Shown here piece by piece: positions 23,107 to 33,149 of a DNA stretch of 64,000 bases. Origin of the DNA: Glossina fuscipes (Eukaryota; Arthropoda; Insecta; Diptera; Glossinidae). The notes under the pieces were generated by a model. That model worked only from the letters and a program-made list of their open reading frames with translations. It ran no database searches and was not told the DNA's origin. The stretch's first letter is position 1. The number at the start of each line of letters is the position of its first letter. The translations under genes and the position numbers were made by a program. The DNA lies in contig NW_023998514.1 of assembly GCF_014805625.2 (NCBI RefSeq), forward strand, positions 78,304 through 142,303. The letters run 5' to 3'.

Positions 23107-23796
23107 GGCTTTTTATCATTTCCGCATCTTTGGTCCTCGGCACTTTCTTCCAACTTCTTCTCCGACTGTCTGGACTTATGAGATCTGCTCTTCCGGCAAA
23201 TCTTCGTGCTCATGTTCAGCTTCTTCGTGAGTAGGACGCTCTTTGAGACCCGCTGCAGGCGAACGTATTAACGATATGTTGCGTTGAATATCTTTAACAT
23301 CCATTCCTATTTCCACTTGACGTTCTTTGCGCAATCAATCCATAACAAAATGATCCTGCCGGCGTTCTTTAATTTCATTCACCCTTTTGATAGTGTCCAA
23401 AGCTTTCTTCCACATTTCCCGACTATATTTAATAGGAGCATTGCGTGCTTTTTCAAACTCAAATCTTGGGCCAATGGCCAATTCTTTACACTGCCTTACG
23501 ACAGCCTTTAGTCGAACGCACTTTGCGGGGATTCTTCTTGCGTTTAAATGCTTTACGGTATTTCCCACGGCAAAACTTAAAAATCTACAAACAATTTATT
23601 AGTAAACCATAAATTTAAACATTTTTTTAGTCTAAGAATTCAATTCATTAGTCTAAAATTAAAATAATAATAATAATAATAATAATAATAAACATTTCGA
23701 ATTTTCTTCACCAATCTTGCAATCGTTTCGAACAAACTGTGTGCCATGGCCAGAATATATTTTGCTAGAATAAAAATAACACGTTTCAGTACGCAT
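23107..23796 (-). pseudogene. RpL24-like: RLP24 (RpL24-like) ribosome biogenesis factor, degenerate copy with intron
   Basis: RLP24 is a nucleolar 60S assembly factor later replaced by ribosomal protein L24. Exon 1 (23796-23716) begins [18 protein letters not shown] and continues TQFVRNDCK; the second Cys of the first zinc CxxC is changed to Tyr. After a 131-nt intron (acceptor tttgtag; the donor reads AT where GT is expected) exon 2 from 23584 gives FKFCRGKYRKAFKRKKNPRK, then KELAIGPRFEFEKARN and IKYSREMWKKALDTIKRV. A frameshift lies near 23490, a TGA at about 23334, and decay continues through NISLIRSPAAGLK and EDLPEEQIS. Two or more disabling changes make function unlikely. The intron shows that it is a DNA-level copy. 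Confidence 0.85.
23621..23692. repeat. 59-bp repeat unit plus (AAT)n inside the RLP24 intron
   Basis: The first 59 bases, starting atttttttagtctaagaat and running into an AAT microsatellite, are identical to 56830-56888. The unit contains tagtctaa twice. Confidence 0.85.
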
Positions 23797-23882
23797 TTTC
23801 CATGAATTATTTTTTAAGAAATAAATGCAACATATTGTATTCTAACCAAAATGAAAAATATTTCAAATTTGTTGCGTTTTTT

Positions 23883-23989
23883 TAATAAATAATTGGTGGA
23901 AGTTTTATTGATACCACAAAAAGTTGGAATCAGCTGTGTTTTTCTAATAAGCAATCTGGTAGAGGTTTTATTCATATCACAAAAAGTTC
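23883..23989 (+). repeat. Two tandem copies of a 62-bp repeat, third partial copy at 22383
   Basis: taataaataattggtggaag at 23883 and a diverged copy at 23945 lie 62 bp apart and share ttttatt-atacc/atatcacaaaaagtt. A 33-bp partial copy (about 29 of 33 identical) sits in the same orientation at 22383-22415, at the broken end of the GMC fragment. Confidence 0.6.
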
Positions 23990-24009
23990 GAATTTTTTGT
24001 AGTTTCCAA

Positions 24010-24585
24010 ATTTCGACACTTTAAGGAAAGTGTATTACAGGATGTTGCAAATCGAATGACAAAGTTGATATATTGCTACATTTCAACGTAGTAGCTAAAA
24101 TGCAAAATTAAAAAGGAATAATTTATCGCAGAAATTTATAGCGTTGCGTGTTCGTTAGGAAGTGATGGGCCTTTCGTCGAGCTGTGGGTGTAGTGTCAAA
24201 TTCTCGAGCATTTCAATTTGCCGAAATAATACTGGCGTTATTTAGTAATTTTTCCAAAATTAGTGACTGTAGCAGTATCTCCTTTTTAGAAGCATGCATG
24301 GATAACAAATCATAGTCGAAAATATCATGAATAAGTTTTTCTTCTTGCCTTTGTTCTTTGCCAAATTCACAGATCGTACCCAAATTTTTGAAACTTGAAT
24401 TATTTGCCGACGAAATTAATGCTTAATTGCAACTAATTTTATTAATAACTTCATTATAACTCTTTTAAACTTTCTTTTCGCCTAATCGTATGTTGCACCA
24501 TGTCGTGCATCTACTTTAATAATGTTTCAATTCAAGATATATCACGTACTTATTGTATCATATATGGAGTGATTATTATGTTTCA
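24010..24585. other. No gene recognised
   Basis: AT-rich sequence between the repeat pair and the non-LTR fragment; no domains seen. Confidence 0.35.
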
Positions 24586-24589
24586 CATC

Positions 24590-25240
24590 TAACAACGGCA
24601 ACTTCTTGTGGCCTTCATAGTTAATGACGTTTCTTTTAGCTCTGAGGAATGAGCCTAGACTTCGACGTATCGATTTTACAGTTTACAATCAACGTTAGAA
24701 TATTACTATTTTCCATGGCTCCCTCTATGGCCCTCTATGAGGTATTGTCCAAAGCTTCCTGCGTATCGATGAACACAACGAGAGCCACTTGGCTTTTATT
24801 GTCAGGTCGACATAGCCGGTAAGCTCCCTCTTAGATCGTTAGCTTTCTAAACTCTACCTAGTTGTGACACCAACGTTTATACATCCCTTTGAAATGGATC
24901 CGTCCTTTATCTAGTTCCGATGATCTGAAGTTTGATACGGCCTATTATACTCATTCTGCAGAGAAGATTTTGCTGACGAGCTGCTATTCCGAGAGATTGA
25001 CATATCCGTTTTCTTTGAGTACTGCTCCTCGGACCTCGCATTCCACATGCATCCAGGAAAGAGAGTCTCCAACATGAGCCGATCAGTTTCATTCTTTTTA
25101 ATCTCTGTTTTGTTCCATGAGAGCGCATACTCCATTGTTGTAGCCCTTAGCTAATGCTTTCTGCAGCCGCCCTGCCTGTGAAAGACTCTTCATACCCGTA
25201 CAGTACTCCTCTAGGTACTCGCTTTCGTCTCCATAGCATT
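24590..25240 (-). pseudogene. I/R1-type non-LTR retrotransposon ORF2 fragment
   Basis: On the minus strand the endonuclease-RT linker is visible (LMLETLFPGC, where related elements have LLLETHFPGC). A deletion follows, then the RT block SQVALVVFIDTQEALDNTS (usual form VxFLDIQGAFDN), EGAMENSNI and a decayed TRGCPQGG motif (MKATRSC, about 24620). Stops and frame changes are common. The motif style differs from both the CR1-like and Jockey copies. Clade assignment is tentative. Confidence 0.55.
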
Positions 25241-25329
25241 GGAGCTACCTTGTAAGGCCAATAGCCGCCGTCACAGCTGATTAGCCAGCCCAATACGCAG
25301 TAGTGGCAGCATTGGACAGGGCTTTAGCT

Positions 25330-26475
25330 TCAGGTGTGGGTATCTCTGCCTTGCTCGGTAGACACACGGAGGCTATACCATCGTGGAAGTCACACCCGAT
25401 ACATATTAATTTAATTAAAACAAAAAAAAATTTTGTTAGAAATTGTATACTTAAGTTATATTCACGAAAACCATGCGTTATTAACTTCGCAATAACACCA
25501 GAGTCACAATTGCCAATTTCGCAACGATGCCAAAAAAATGTTGGTAAGCTTGTGCTAAGCTTACTAGCGATTAAAGACAACAATTACAATTCTACTTGAA
25601 ATGTTTGAAGGCGTTCACAACATTCCAAACGTTTGTAAGTGAAATTTTCCGAACCCAAGATCGTGTTTTGATCTTATAGACGACATTCTCGTCGTTAGAG
25701 AAAATTAATTTTAAGATTTACAGCGCTTATGATGTGGTGTTGTGTCTTTTGAATTTCAAGCATCAATACACTTGGCTATATCTGAATACAAGGCAACAAC
25801 TATAAGAATTTCAATAAAGAAACATTTGGGACGAAAAAAATTATAGCCTGGCTGAAATACCATTTCCAAGACACAAGATTGTAGCCAATACTGTCAAAAG
25901 CAGCCAAAAAATTTTAATTTGGAAAAAAAAAAATCGTATCTAACGTACTCGCTTTAATAGGGTAGTGCAACTTTTCTTGATATATTAAATAAAGCAATTG
26001 GTGGTGTCATATGCACGCAATTCACAATGATCCTTTTTCTCTAAAAATTATCTTAGAATGAAATATAGCAGTTTTCATCGTTGGTTCTTGGAAATTTATG
26101 TAAGCCTTAAATCATCTAATAGGAGATTGACAATTCATGGCTTCAACTGCCCAGTAGTCCCTAACAACTGGTCTTGATTCTAACAATGGACGAACTGCGA
26201 GTTAGACACGATATCTATCAGCGATCAAGGTTCACGATTGTAGGCAAAGTTTAAAAGAAGAAGAAATGTTTATTAACTGAAAAATATTTGATAGTTAGGT
26301 AGAAGTTTACATAGTGCGCTTATGTTATAATACATGAGGAGTTTCGTTTATACGTGTTGTATTAACAAACAGTCCTTCCGCGCCGCCGCGAATATAGTAT
26401 AATAACATAAACTTAATTCAATATATTCTAATCCTAATTAAAGTTGATTAAACCCATCAATTTTACAGATTGCGT
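25330..26475. other. No gene recognised; may include decayed copia 3' sequence
   Basis: Open frames at 25281-25583 (-) and 25303-25599 (+) overlap and have no known domain. The 300-400 bp to the left of the copia RNase H block could contain its 3' LTR, but I cannot define ends. Confidence 0.3.
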
Positions 26476-26479
26476 ATAT

Positions 26480-27018
26480 TTATTATTCCAAAAATTTTCT
26501 GAGGATATCTACCACCATGTCATAATTGTCAGTGTACTTCAGTCCTACATTATTATTTGATATATCTGCACCAAAGCGATCTTATATGGATACTTCTTCA
26601 TAATGTGTTGCAATTTTTGCTAGTTTCTTAGCATTTACATTATCAGTATAAATTACATTAGGCTCCCTGTGTTCGAATAAACGAATTTCATTTATCAAAT
26701 TTCCAAAGTATGTAACTTCTCTTTATGCTTCTGCCATTGCAATATACTCTGCTTCTCTGCACAGAACCACGAATTAAGCGTGTAAAACCAGAAAATGATT
26801 TTCTATCGAAGGTGTTACATCCCATGCCAGCATTTTGAAAGCATTCTATTGGCATACTAGTTTCTTGTAGTTTACTTCAAATCAAATTGTACCGTTCAAA
26901 CATATCATGATGCGCCTAAACGCAGAATGAAGTTCGTTGTGCAGATCACTGTGAAGATCACAACAATGTGAAATATCTGGCCAGGTAGACAAGCCTTTAT
27001 ACATTAGGAGTTCTATAA
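26480..27018 (-). pseudogene. Copia pol, RNase H end (left part of a split element)
   Basis: Read on the minus strand from 27018 the order is: the ELLMY...TWPDISH block (usual form SLMYLALxTRPDI), RRIMICLNGTI (RYLKGT motif), FDRKSFSGF (start of RNase H), AEYIAMAEA, REVTYFGNLINEI and VIYTDN (RNase H active-site region). Internal stops and a frame change near 26830 make it non-functional. The rest of pol lies beyond the insertion at 27023-28687. Confidence 0.8.
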
Positions 27019-27022
27019 ATTG
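27019..27022. repeat. Target-site duplication ATTG, left copy
   Basis: ATTG here and at 28688-28691 flank the LTR-like insertion. Removing the insertion plus one copy restores the copia reading frame. Confidence 0.7.
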
Positions 27023-27139
27023 TGTAACGGCCGCGAACAAACCTCGGGTAGGGTGTCTGTCAGTCTGTATCAACCGCAAGCAGCGGAATAACGGCATGCC
27101 GTTAGAGAAAATCATGCGATTTTGTGCTACTGCTTATAA

Positions 27140-27340
27140 ATCACGTGATCTTGCGGGATATGTTTGTTTTATTCTTTTCGGTTTTCCTTGTTTACAAGTA
27201 CAGGCAACATCGTATGATTTTGCGGTACTCCTTTTTTTCCTTTTGCTCTTGCAAGCATAGGCAAGAAATCGTATGATTTTGCGGTATTTTTGCTTGCTTT
27301 TGCAAGCATAGGCAAAAATCGTATGATTTTGCGGGATCTT
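27140..27340. repeat. Repeats of an atcgtatgattttgcgg motif inside the LTR
   Basis: Units with atcgtatgattttgcgg recur at about 27208, 27268 and 27318, with weaker forms near 27111 and 27146. They are separated by ttgcttgcttttgcaagcat-type spacers. They could be binding-site repeats of a U3 region; this is inference. Confidence 0.6.
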
Positions 27341-27779
27341 TGCTTGCTTTTGTGAGAGTAGCGGCAAGCCGCTATAGAGAGAGCAACAGGAAGAAGAAGA
27401 GGGAAATTGAGTAAGAACGAGAAGTCTGTCTGCGTTTTAATTTCAAGTTAGAGGGGAGAACTTTTTGGCATCTGGTGAAGTTCGGACGGGTTTCCGAGCT
27501 TAATATAAAACGGAAGAGTAAAAATAATTTTTAAGATTATCCTTCAAGGGTAATAAAAAGGAATAACATAAACTAAGTTGAAATTAACTAAAATTAAATT
27601 ACGAAGACAACCCAGCAGAGAATCAAACTAGCAAACAATAGTGAAACAAAAAGGATAGAGTGAGGAGAAAAATTGGTAAAGCCTAGAGCTAATAAAAGTG
27701 CGAATAGTTCTTTCTTGTAAACTTGGTGAATTAAATTCCAATTCTGTATGTTATAATCCTGCTGATAATTTGTTCGTCG

Positions 27780-28054
27780 CAGCAATTTAAAAAATCAGTT
27801 TATTGTGTATTTTGTAACAAAAATGAAGTACAAAAATTATTAAACCTGGAGATTGTAAACCAGAAAAAAAAACAGCAATTTAAGAAATCAGTTATTGTTT
27901 ATTTTGTAACAAAAATGAAGTACAAAAATTACTAAACTTGAAAATTGTAAACCAGAAAAAAAAGCAGCAATTTAAGAAATCAGTTTGTTGAGTATTTTGT
28001 AATAAAAATTAAGTACAAAAAGTACTAGACCTGAAAGTTGTAAACCAAGATAGG
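27780..28054. repeat. 92-93 bp tandem repeat, three copies, inside the LTR
   Basis: Copies start at 27780, 27873 and 27965, each beginning cagcaatttaa-aaatcag and ending in gttgtaaacca or similar. Similarity between copies is high by eye. Confidence 0.85.
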
Positions 28055-28691
28055 TGCAGATCAAGCAAAATAAATTGAAATCGCGAACCAATATCAAACA
28101 CGAATGTTTCAGTTTTGAATTAAAGCAGAAGGCAGAGAGAAAAAAAAGGGGAGTAAATTTCTCCATGTTGGTGTACTAAATTATTTACGTTGAAAAACAT
28201 AAGCTAATCAAGGTTACGAGATTTCTTTCGCTCGCATCGATGGTGGCTGCTTGATCGTGTGTTAGTGTTTGGCATGAATAAGTAAGCCCCAGTTCCCTTT
28301 CGTACGGTGCGAGGATTGGAGGCAGGCAGCATCCCCTTTGCTGGGAACAGGGACCGCCGAAGGAAACAGTCACCACCGCAGGCTCTACACCAGCACCAGC
28401 AGTATCAGGTATCTTCATTCATGTAATCTTTTTGTTGTTTTGCTCACGATGAGTGGCTAAGCGCGAGCTGCCACCGCTGTAGCTGAAAGAAAAAGGCGGG
28501 GTGTGCATATGTAGGGCGGCCGCCAGACGGTTACAGACTGACTCACGGTGGACAGACGGACGGTAGACAACCGACGGGACTATTCCTGTTTTTTTGTGTC
28601 CTTTGTCAGGAGGCTCAGAGAGCCAAACCCCTTTCAATAAAGAAAAAAATATGCTCTACCGGCAACAAAGAGGCTAATACCGCGACAATTG

Positions 28692-29405
28692 TTGATATTC
28701 TGTTGGATTCATCTTTAACATTTTTCATTTTTACAAAACGTTTGGAACGCTGCGCTTAGTGGTATTGACGCATTTTTGCGCTGTGCCATATCATGCTTGT
28801 AGTAATTTCTTAATACATTTCTTCTGTCCAGTGCTTTTCGCTCCCAGTTCGCCTTGTAAAGAAATCTCAGGTGCTCCTTTATCAGAATGATCAGAATGTT
28901 TTGAAATATCATCCAATATATCATGTAACATTGTGTGCATTTGTCCACATATACTATTGGCAAAACAACTTCGTTATTATTTGACCGTTTGCATAAACAA
29001 GGTAGCAATCGTACAGATTTTAAAGGACCGTCTAATTCCATTCGCTCAGGATTTAATATTTCTAAGGATTCTTCTTCTGAATTAATAAAGCGTTCAGACT
29101 GAGTCATGCAAATTTCTTCCTTTAAATCGCCATTTAAATGATCAGTACAAACGTCAATTCGGTATAAATACGTATTATATTCAAACTTCAATGTTAAACG
29201 CAATCTATTTGTACAACGGAAAAGTTTCTTCGTATTCAAACCACTATTTTTGCGTAGAATCATTATCTATCTCTCTTTATATCTGACGACAAAACAATTA
29301 ATACAATTTCGCCCTTGAGTACGTCTCAAAGAAATCCAACGTCGATTGTTACCGAGCTTTGTATTTCTAGTTTACCTTGCTTATCTTTTTTACGCGGAAT
29401 CTACC
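28692..29405 (-). pseudogene. Copia pol, reverse transcriptase part (right part of a split element)
   Basis: The minus strand shows IPRKKDKQGKLE and KYKAR (29400-29355), LDFFETYS, then from 29263 the RT core (YRIDVCTDHLNGDLKEEICM, usual form QMDVxTAFLNGDLEEEIYM). A degenerate YVDD-box region (PIVYVDKC) and a PLSAAFQTFC block before the insertion follow. The plus-strand side of the junction at 28692 carries the first half of the motif continued at 27018. Frameshifts near 29265 and loss of the second Asp of the YVDD box mark it as dead. Confidence 0.8.
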
Positions 29406-29558
29406 TAGATTTAATAATATTTTTTCCTTTCAACAATTACAGCTCTTGGTAAAAGTCTCTCTTTTTTCTATTAATCTTCATTTGCAGTTTGTTTGGCTTT
29501 CGCTCTATGTTTACAGTGGCAACGAAAGTGTAAGTTTGCTTTAATTTTCTGAAAATTT

Positions 29559-30490
29559 GTGTCGTGGAATCTTGTAGTTTTTGGTTCTTTTTTTTTTTTC
29601 ATAAGCTCTTTTTGTTGTTTTTACTGGAAGTGGATTGTTTATTTCCACCAAGCCGTGCGAAAACGGGCCCTGAATCTGAACGATTTATTTCGTGTTGGCT
29701 GTGTGATCGTTTTTCGAATGCAAAGTGTGCTGGTATTATCGGCCGTGCTGCTGACGCAGTCCTTGACCCCTCAAGGTAGTTATGTCCTGACTGTAGAAAG
29801 TGGGACGAGTTTCTACAAACTCTTTACAGAGGCAATGGAAAATTGTTTCTCAGATTTGAACAGAAATCTCGGCTCATTGTCGAAGAAATTTGAAATGATT
29901 AAGACTAGGTTTGCTGAGTGTCGTTATATTGAGCGCTCATCTTTTTCCAAAGTGACAACTCGTAGCGTAGCGTGTGGTTCGTTACGTATGAATTCTCCTA
30001 ACCCTGATTCGTTGATACAGATTAGCGCATCCACAAAGTCTACAAAGAACGATGGCGTTTCTGCTACTGTTGAGTCGGTCGGTAACAAAAAAGTTACAAA
30101 TAAGCAGGGAAGTCTCTCTGGTTTCAGCTATGCTGAAGTGGCAAGGATATCTCTTCCTATTAGCGGCACTCAACCTACTCAGTCGTCATCGCCTAAAACT
30201 AATAATGTGAATAGTAAATCGTACTCTCTAGTTCGAGTTTGAACGCTGGTCGCCAAAGTGGACACGTCGCACAAGCTGCTCGTGCAAGTGTGGTTACTTC
30301 TTCTATATTCTCGCCAACTCAAAACTCCCCATCCGTGAACCCTACCGTTCGTAGTACAGATGACATTTCCTTGAAAGCGATTCCTCCCAGAAAGGCAATA
30401 TTTGTGTCGGGATTGGCACTTGATACATCTGTGGATAATATTAAAAAGTTATCTGGCGGCGAAAGTCCCATCTGTCAATTTAAAGCGTCT
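29559..30490 (+). pseudogene. ORF1 of CR1-like copy D
   Basis: The PHD finger (ERFISCWLCDRFSNAKC, AGIIGRAADAVLDPS) is in one frame up to 29779, and the remainder (FYKLFTEAMENCFSDL to SYAEVARISLP) in another up to 30242. A third frame (from 30239) carries the block PPRKAIFVSGLALDTSVDN. Compared with copy A it has an internal deletion: after CQFKAS at about 30490 it joins straight into the middle of the ORF2 endonuclease. It sits just downstream of copia pol (ends 29405), so the 5' UTR is at most about 150 bp. Confidence 0.8.
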
Positions 30491-30499
30491 TAGTATTTT

Positions 30500-32640
30500 C
30501 AAATTAGCAAGCAATCTAAACCTACCGATATAGTCATTGCGTTGGGCGACTTCAATTTGCTTCAATTCGCTTGGTGTTACAGTGATAGTTCTGGCTATTT
30601 GATTCCTCCTTCAACATCTGATAGATTTGTTATATTCTTTAATGAATTATTCGATCGTAATTTAGTTCAACACAACGGTACCCTTGATTGCAATGGTAGA
30701 TTGCTCGATCTTTGCTTTGCCAATTTTCTTGAGATTAATCGTTGTTTTCCTTTTAGTTTAGCTGAGGATCCTTACCATCCAGCATTGGCTATTTCCGTTC
30801 ATTACGAGCATGATGGTTTGCTCAACTTTTGTAACGTTCCTAGTTCAACTTTTTCAAATAAATTTTATGATTGCCATAAAATTAATGTTTCAATGCAAAA
30901 ATCTCATCTTTCACAAATTATGCTTTATTTTCCAACTGGAAGTATTGAAAGCTAACCGTCATCGTTCTACGACACACTAAATCTAGCTATTTCTGCATCT
31001 GTTCCGGTCAAACAATCCTGATCTCGAAGCAGCTGTCCCCCCTGGTTTAATAAGACAATTAAATATTGCAAGAATAGAAAAACTACGCTTCTGAAAAAAT
31101 ATTCGAAAAGTGGCGCTGAGCTCTTAGCCATCTTTCTATAATGTGTGAAAACTAGCTTTTTTTGCATGCGATGAAGCAACCCCCCCCTCGAAGCAAGTGC
31201 GCGCCATGGTTTAAAAGACAATTAAATATTACAAACATAGGAAAAACAAACTTTTCCAATGCTTTATGAAAAGTGGTTTTTGCTTATGACTAATTTGCCT
31301 ATTCTGCATTAAGGCAAAGATTTAACTCCCTCAACCACCACTATAATTGCAGATACCTGCAGTTAAATCCTCTCTGTTCTTTAATGCTAAATACTTTTTT
31401 AGGCTCGTCAGTTTCAAAAGCAAAATCTCCATAAAGCCCTCACATGTTTCTTTTAATGGTTCTGGTGCCTCGGATGATTTTGAAATCTCAAATATTTTTG
31501 CTGAATACTTCCGACAAAACCTTTCGACTGCTAATTCCGATTTATCAGCAAACTACCCATATCCTGTAACTAATTTGGTTTCAATGGTTGACCTCTCTAA
31601 ACTATAGTTGTGTGCCAGGACCTGATGGAATTCCATCATATGTACTTAAATCATGCGCTCCGGAGCTATGTGCTGTTATCTCAAAGATTTTTAACCAGTC
31701 CTTGAATTTAGTTGTTTTCCCTTCGTGTTGGAAGAGTGGTCGCCTTATTCCTATTCACAAATGTGGAAGTATGCACTGAGAACTGCAGAGGCATTTCCAA
31801 GTTGAGTGTCTGTCCTAAACACTTCGAGCGAACTGTTATTCAGCATTTGGCCTTTGACATCATATCGTATATTTCTTCATTTCAACATGGTTTTCGGAAA
31901 AAAAGATCTAATGTCACCAATCTGTTAGAGTTTCGAGCGAGATCTTAATGTACGCTGATGATGTGAAACTGTTTTCTTCCTTCACTGTTGAATCGCAATC
32001 ACATCAGCTTTAAAGTGACTTGAGTAATTTGGTTGCATGGTGCTCTTTGAATCTTCTGAAACTAAATCTAAATAAATGTAAGAAGCTTTCATTGTCAAGA
32101 AGGAAGTCATTCATTACTCAGTGTTTCATTGATTCGCACAAGTTGGTAGACGGCGATTCGTTCACAGATTTAGGCGTTCTATTTGACCATATGTTACGTT
32201 TTAATTTGTATATTAAGCTCTCGCTTGTTATTATGAGGGGGTCGAAAGACCTTGATGATCCCTACATTGCGAAAAGGCTGTACATGTGTTTGGTTAGACC
32301 TACACTTGAGTATGCCTCTGTTGTTTGGTCTTCTTCATATAGGTGCTATGTAGATTCAATTGAATCTGTTCAAAAGTAGTTCTTACTGTTTGCCTTTAGG
32401 AATTTGGGTTGGGACCTCTCCTCCACATTATGAAAATAAGTTGCTTCTATTATCCTTACCGTCACTTGCGAAACGTAGATTTGTTCTTGGGGTTTCCTTC
32501 TTTATCAAAGTAATAAATGGTATTATTGACTTACCCGCATTACTTGGTGAGATAAGCTATGATGTCCCTAACCCCTTCTCTAGGCACTTTATCTCGATTA
32601 GGCTTACTCAATGTAAATTATGAGCCGTTCAGCCCGTTCA
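30500..32640 (+). pseudogene. ORF2 of CR1-like copy D (endonuclease C-part and RT)
   Basis: The frame at 30542-30955 begins at the endonuclease motif GDFNLLQFAW. RT blocks follow in several frames: CVPGPDGIPSYVLKSCAPEL (about 31608), FQHGFRKKRSNVTNLLEF, then a junction directly to the catalytic box MYADDVKLFSS (about 31945). The RT C-terminus follows (LVAWCSLNLLKLNLNKCK, FTDLGVLFDH, LEYASVVWSSSY, SLAKRRFVLGVSFFIKV, FSRHFISIRL). The segment normally holding the first RT Asp is deleted between LLEF and the YADD box. At 31020-31300 a linker segment is duplicated in tandem. The element is dead. Confidence 0.82.
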
Positions 32641-33135
32641 GAGTTGATTGCAGGAACCTAATTGATGCCTCTGTCCTCGATATCAAATTCTTTAAAACCT
32701 ATTAAAGCAATTTTGCTTAATATGAGCGATTTACCTATATAATTCTTAAACCAACTTGCACTCTTAAATTCTCATTCTTTTTATTTCGAAAACTGAATGT
32801 ATTGTTAACGTTGTGGGTTGCCAAGTTTATGCATGCTTGCAACGGTTTAGGGGTTCACATGCAACCTGGATCTATTCTTGTTGTGGGTGTGCTTCTGTGC
32901 TAGCTGTGTACATGCTTTTTTTGTTTTTTCTTTCTTATTTTTTTATACATGAATTAGTATTTTAAGATACTTTGTTTTTATTATTCTTCTTTCACATCTT
33001 CCTATATATCATATACTAATTCTTAAAATAATAGTATAATATAATAGTATAAGATTTACTATTAAGATTTACTTGAATTCGACTGTGAATTTGGCTTAAT
33101 TGAAATTCAGGTATAAGTAAATAAATATATAAATA
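32641..33135 (+). mobile_element. 3' UTR and tail of copy D
   Basis: From about 32810 the sequence parallels 17005-17265 and 58470-58735: ggttgccaagtttatgcatg, ggggttca, tgtgggtgtgct, a pyrimidine-rich run, tagtataagatttact and an aaataaatatataaata tail. This shared block defines the family's 3' end. Gypsy RT sequence starts immediately after it. Confidence 0.75.
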
Positions 33136-33149
33136 TAAATGCCCCTAGG

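Larger units (their letters stand above)
27023..28687. mobile_element. Solo LTR-like insertion (1665 bp) nested in copia pol
   Basis: The insertion begins TGTAACGG and ends CCGCGACA (TG...CA termini) and is flanked by a 4-bp duplication ATTG. It splits a conserved copia motif exactly. No pol domain or second LTR is seen inside, so a solo LTR left by LTR-LTR recombination is the simplest reading; a non-autonomous element is the alternative. In plus orientation a TATA-like aatataaaacgg lies at about 27502 and an AATAAA at about 28635. It contains two internal repeat arrays and a GC-rich 28.2-28.6 kb segment. Orientation is undetermined because the termini are nearly symmetrical. The length is unusual for an LTR. 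Confidence 0.65.

Noticed and set aside
25281..25599. Overlapping 100- and 98-codon frames on opposite strands
   Set aside because: Neither has a motif; they overlap almost fully, and the neighbouring DNA is decayed non-LTR sequence.
27780..28054. Regularly spaced repeats suggesting a CRISPR-like array
   Set aside because: Units are about 92 bp, contiguous, with no unique spacers, and the genome is eukaryotic; it is a minisatellite.
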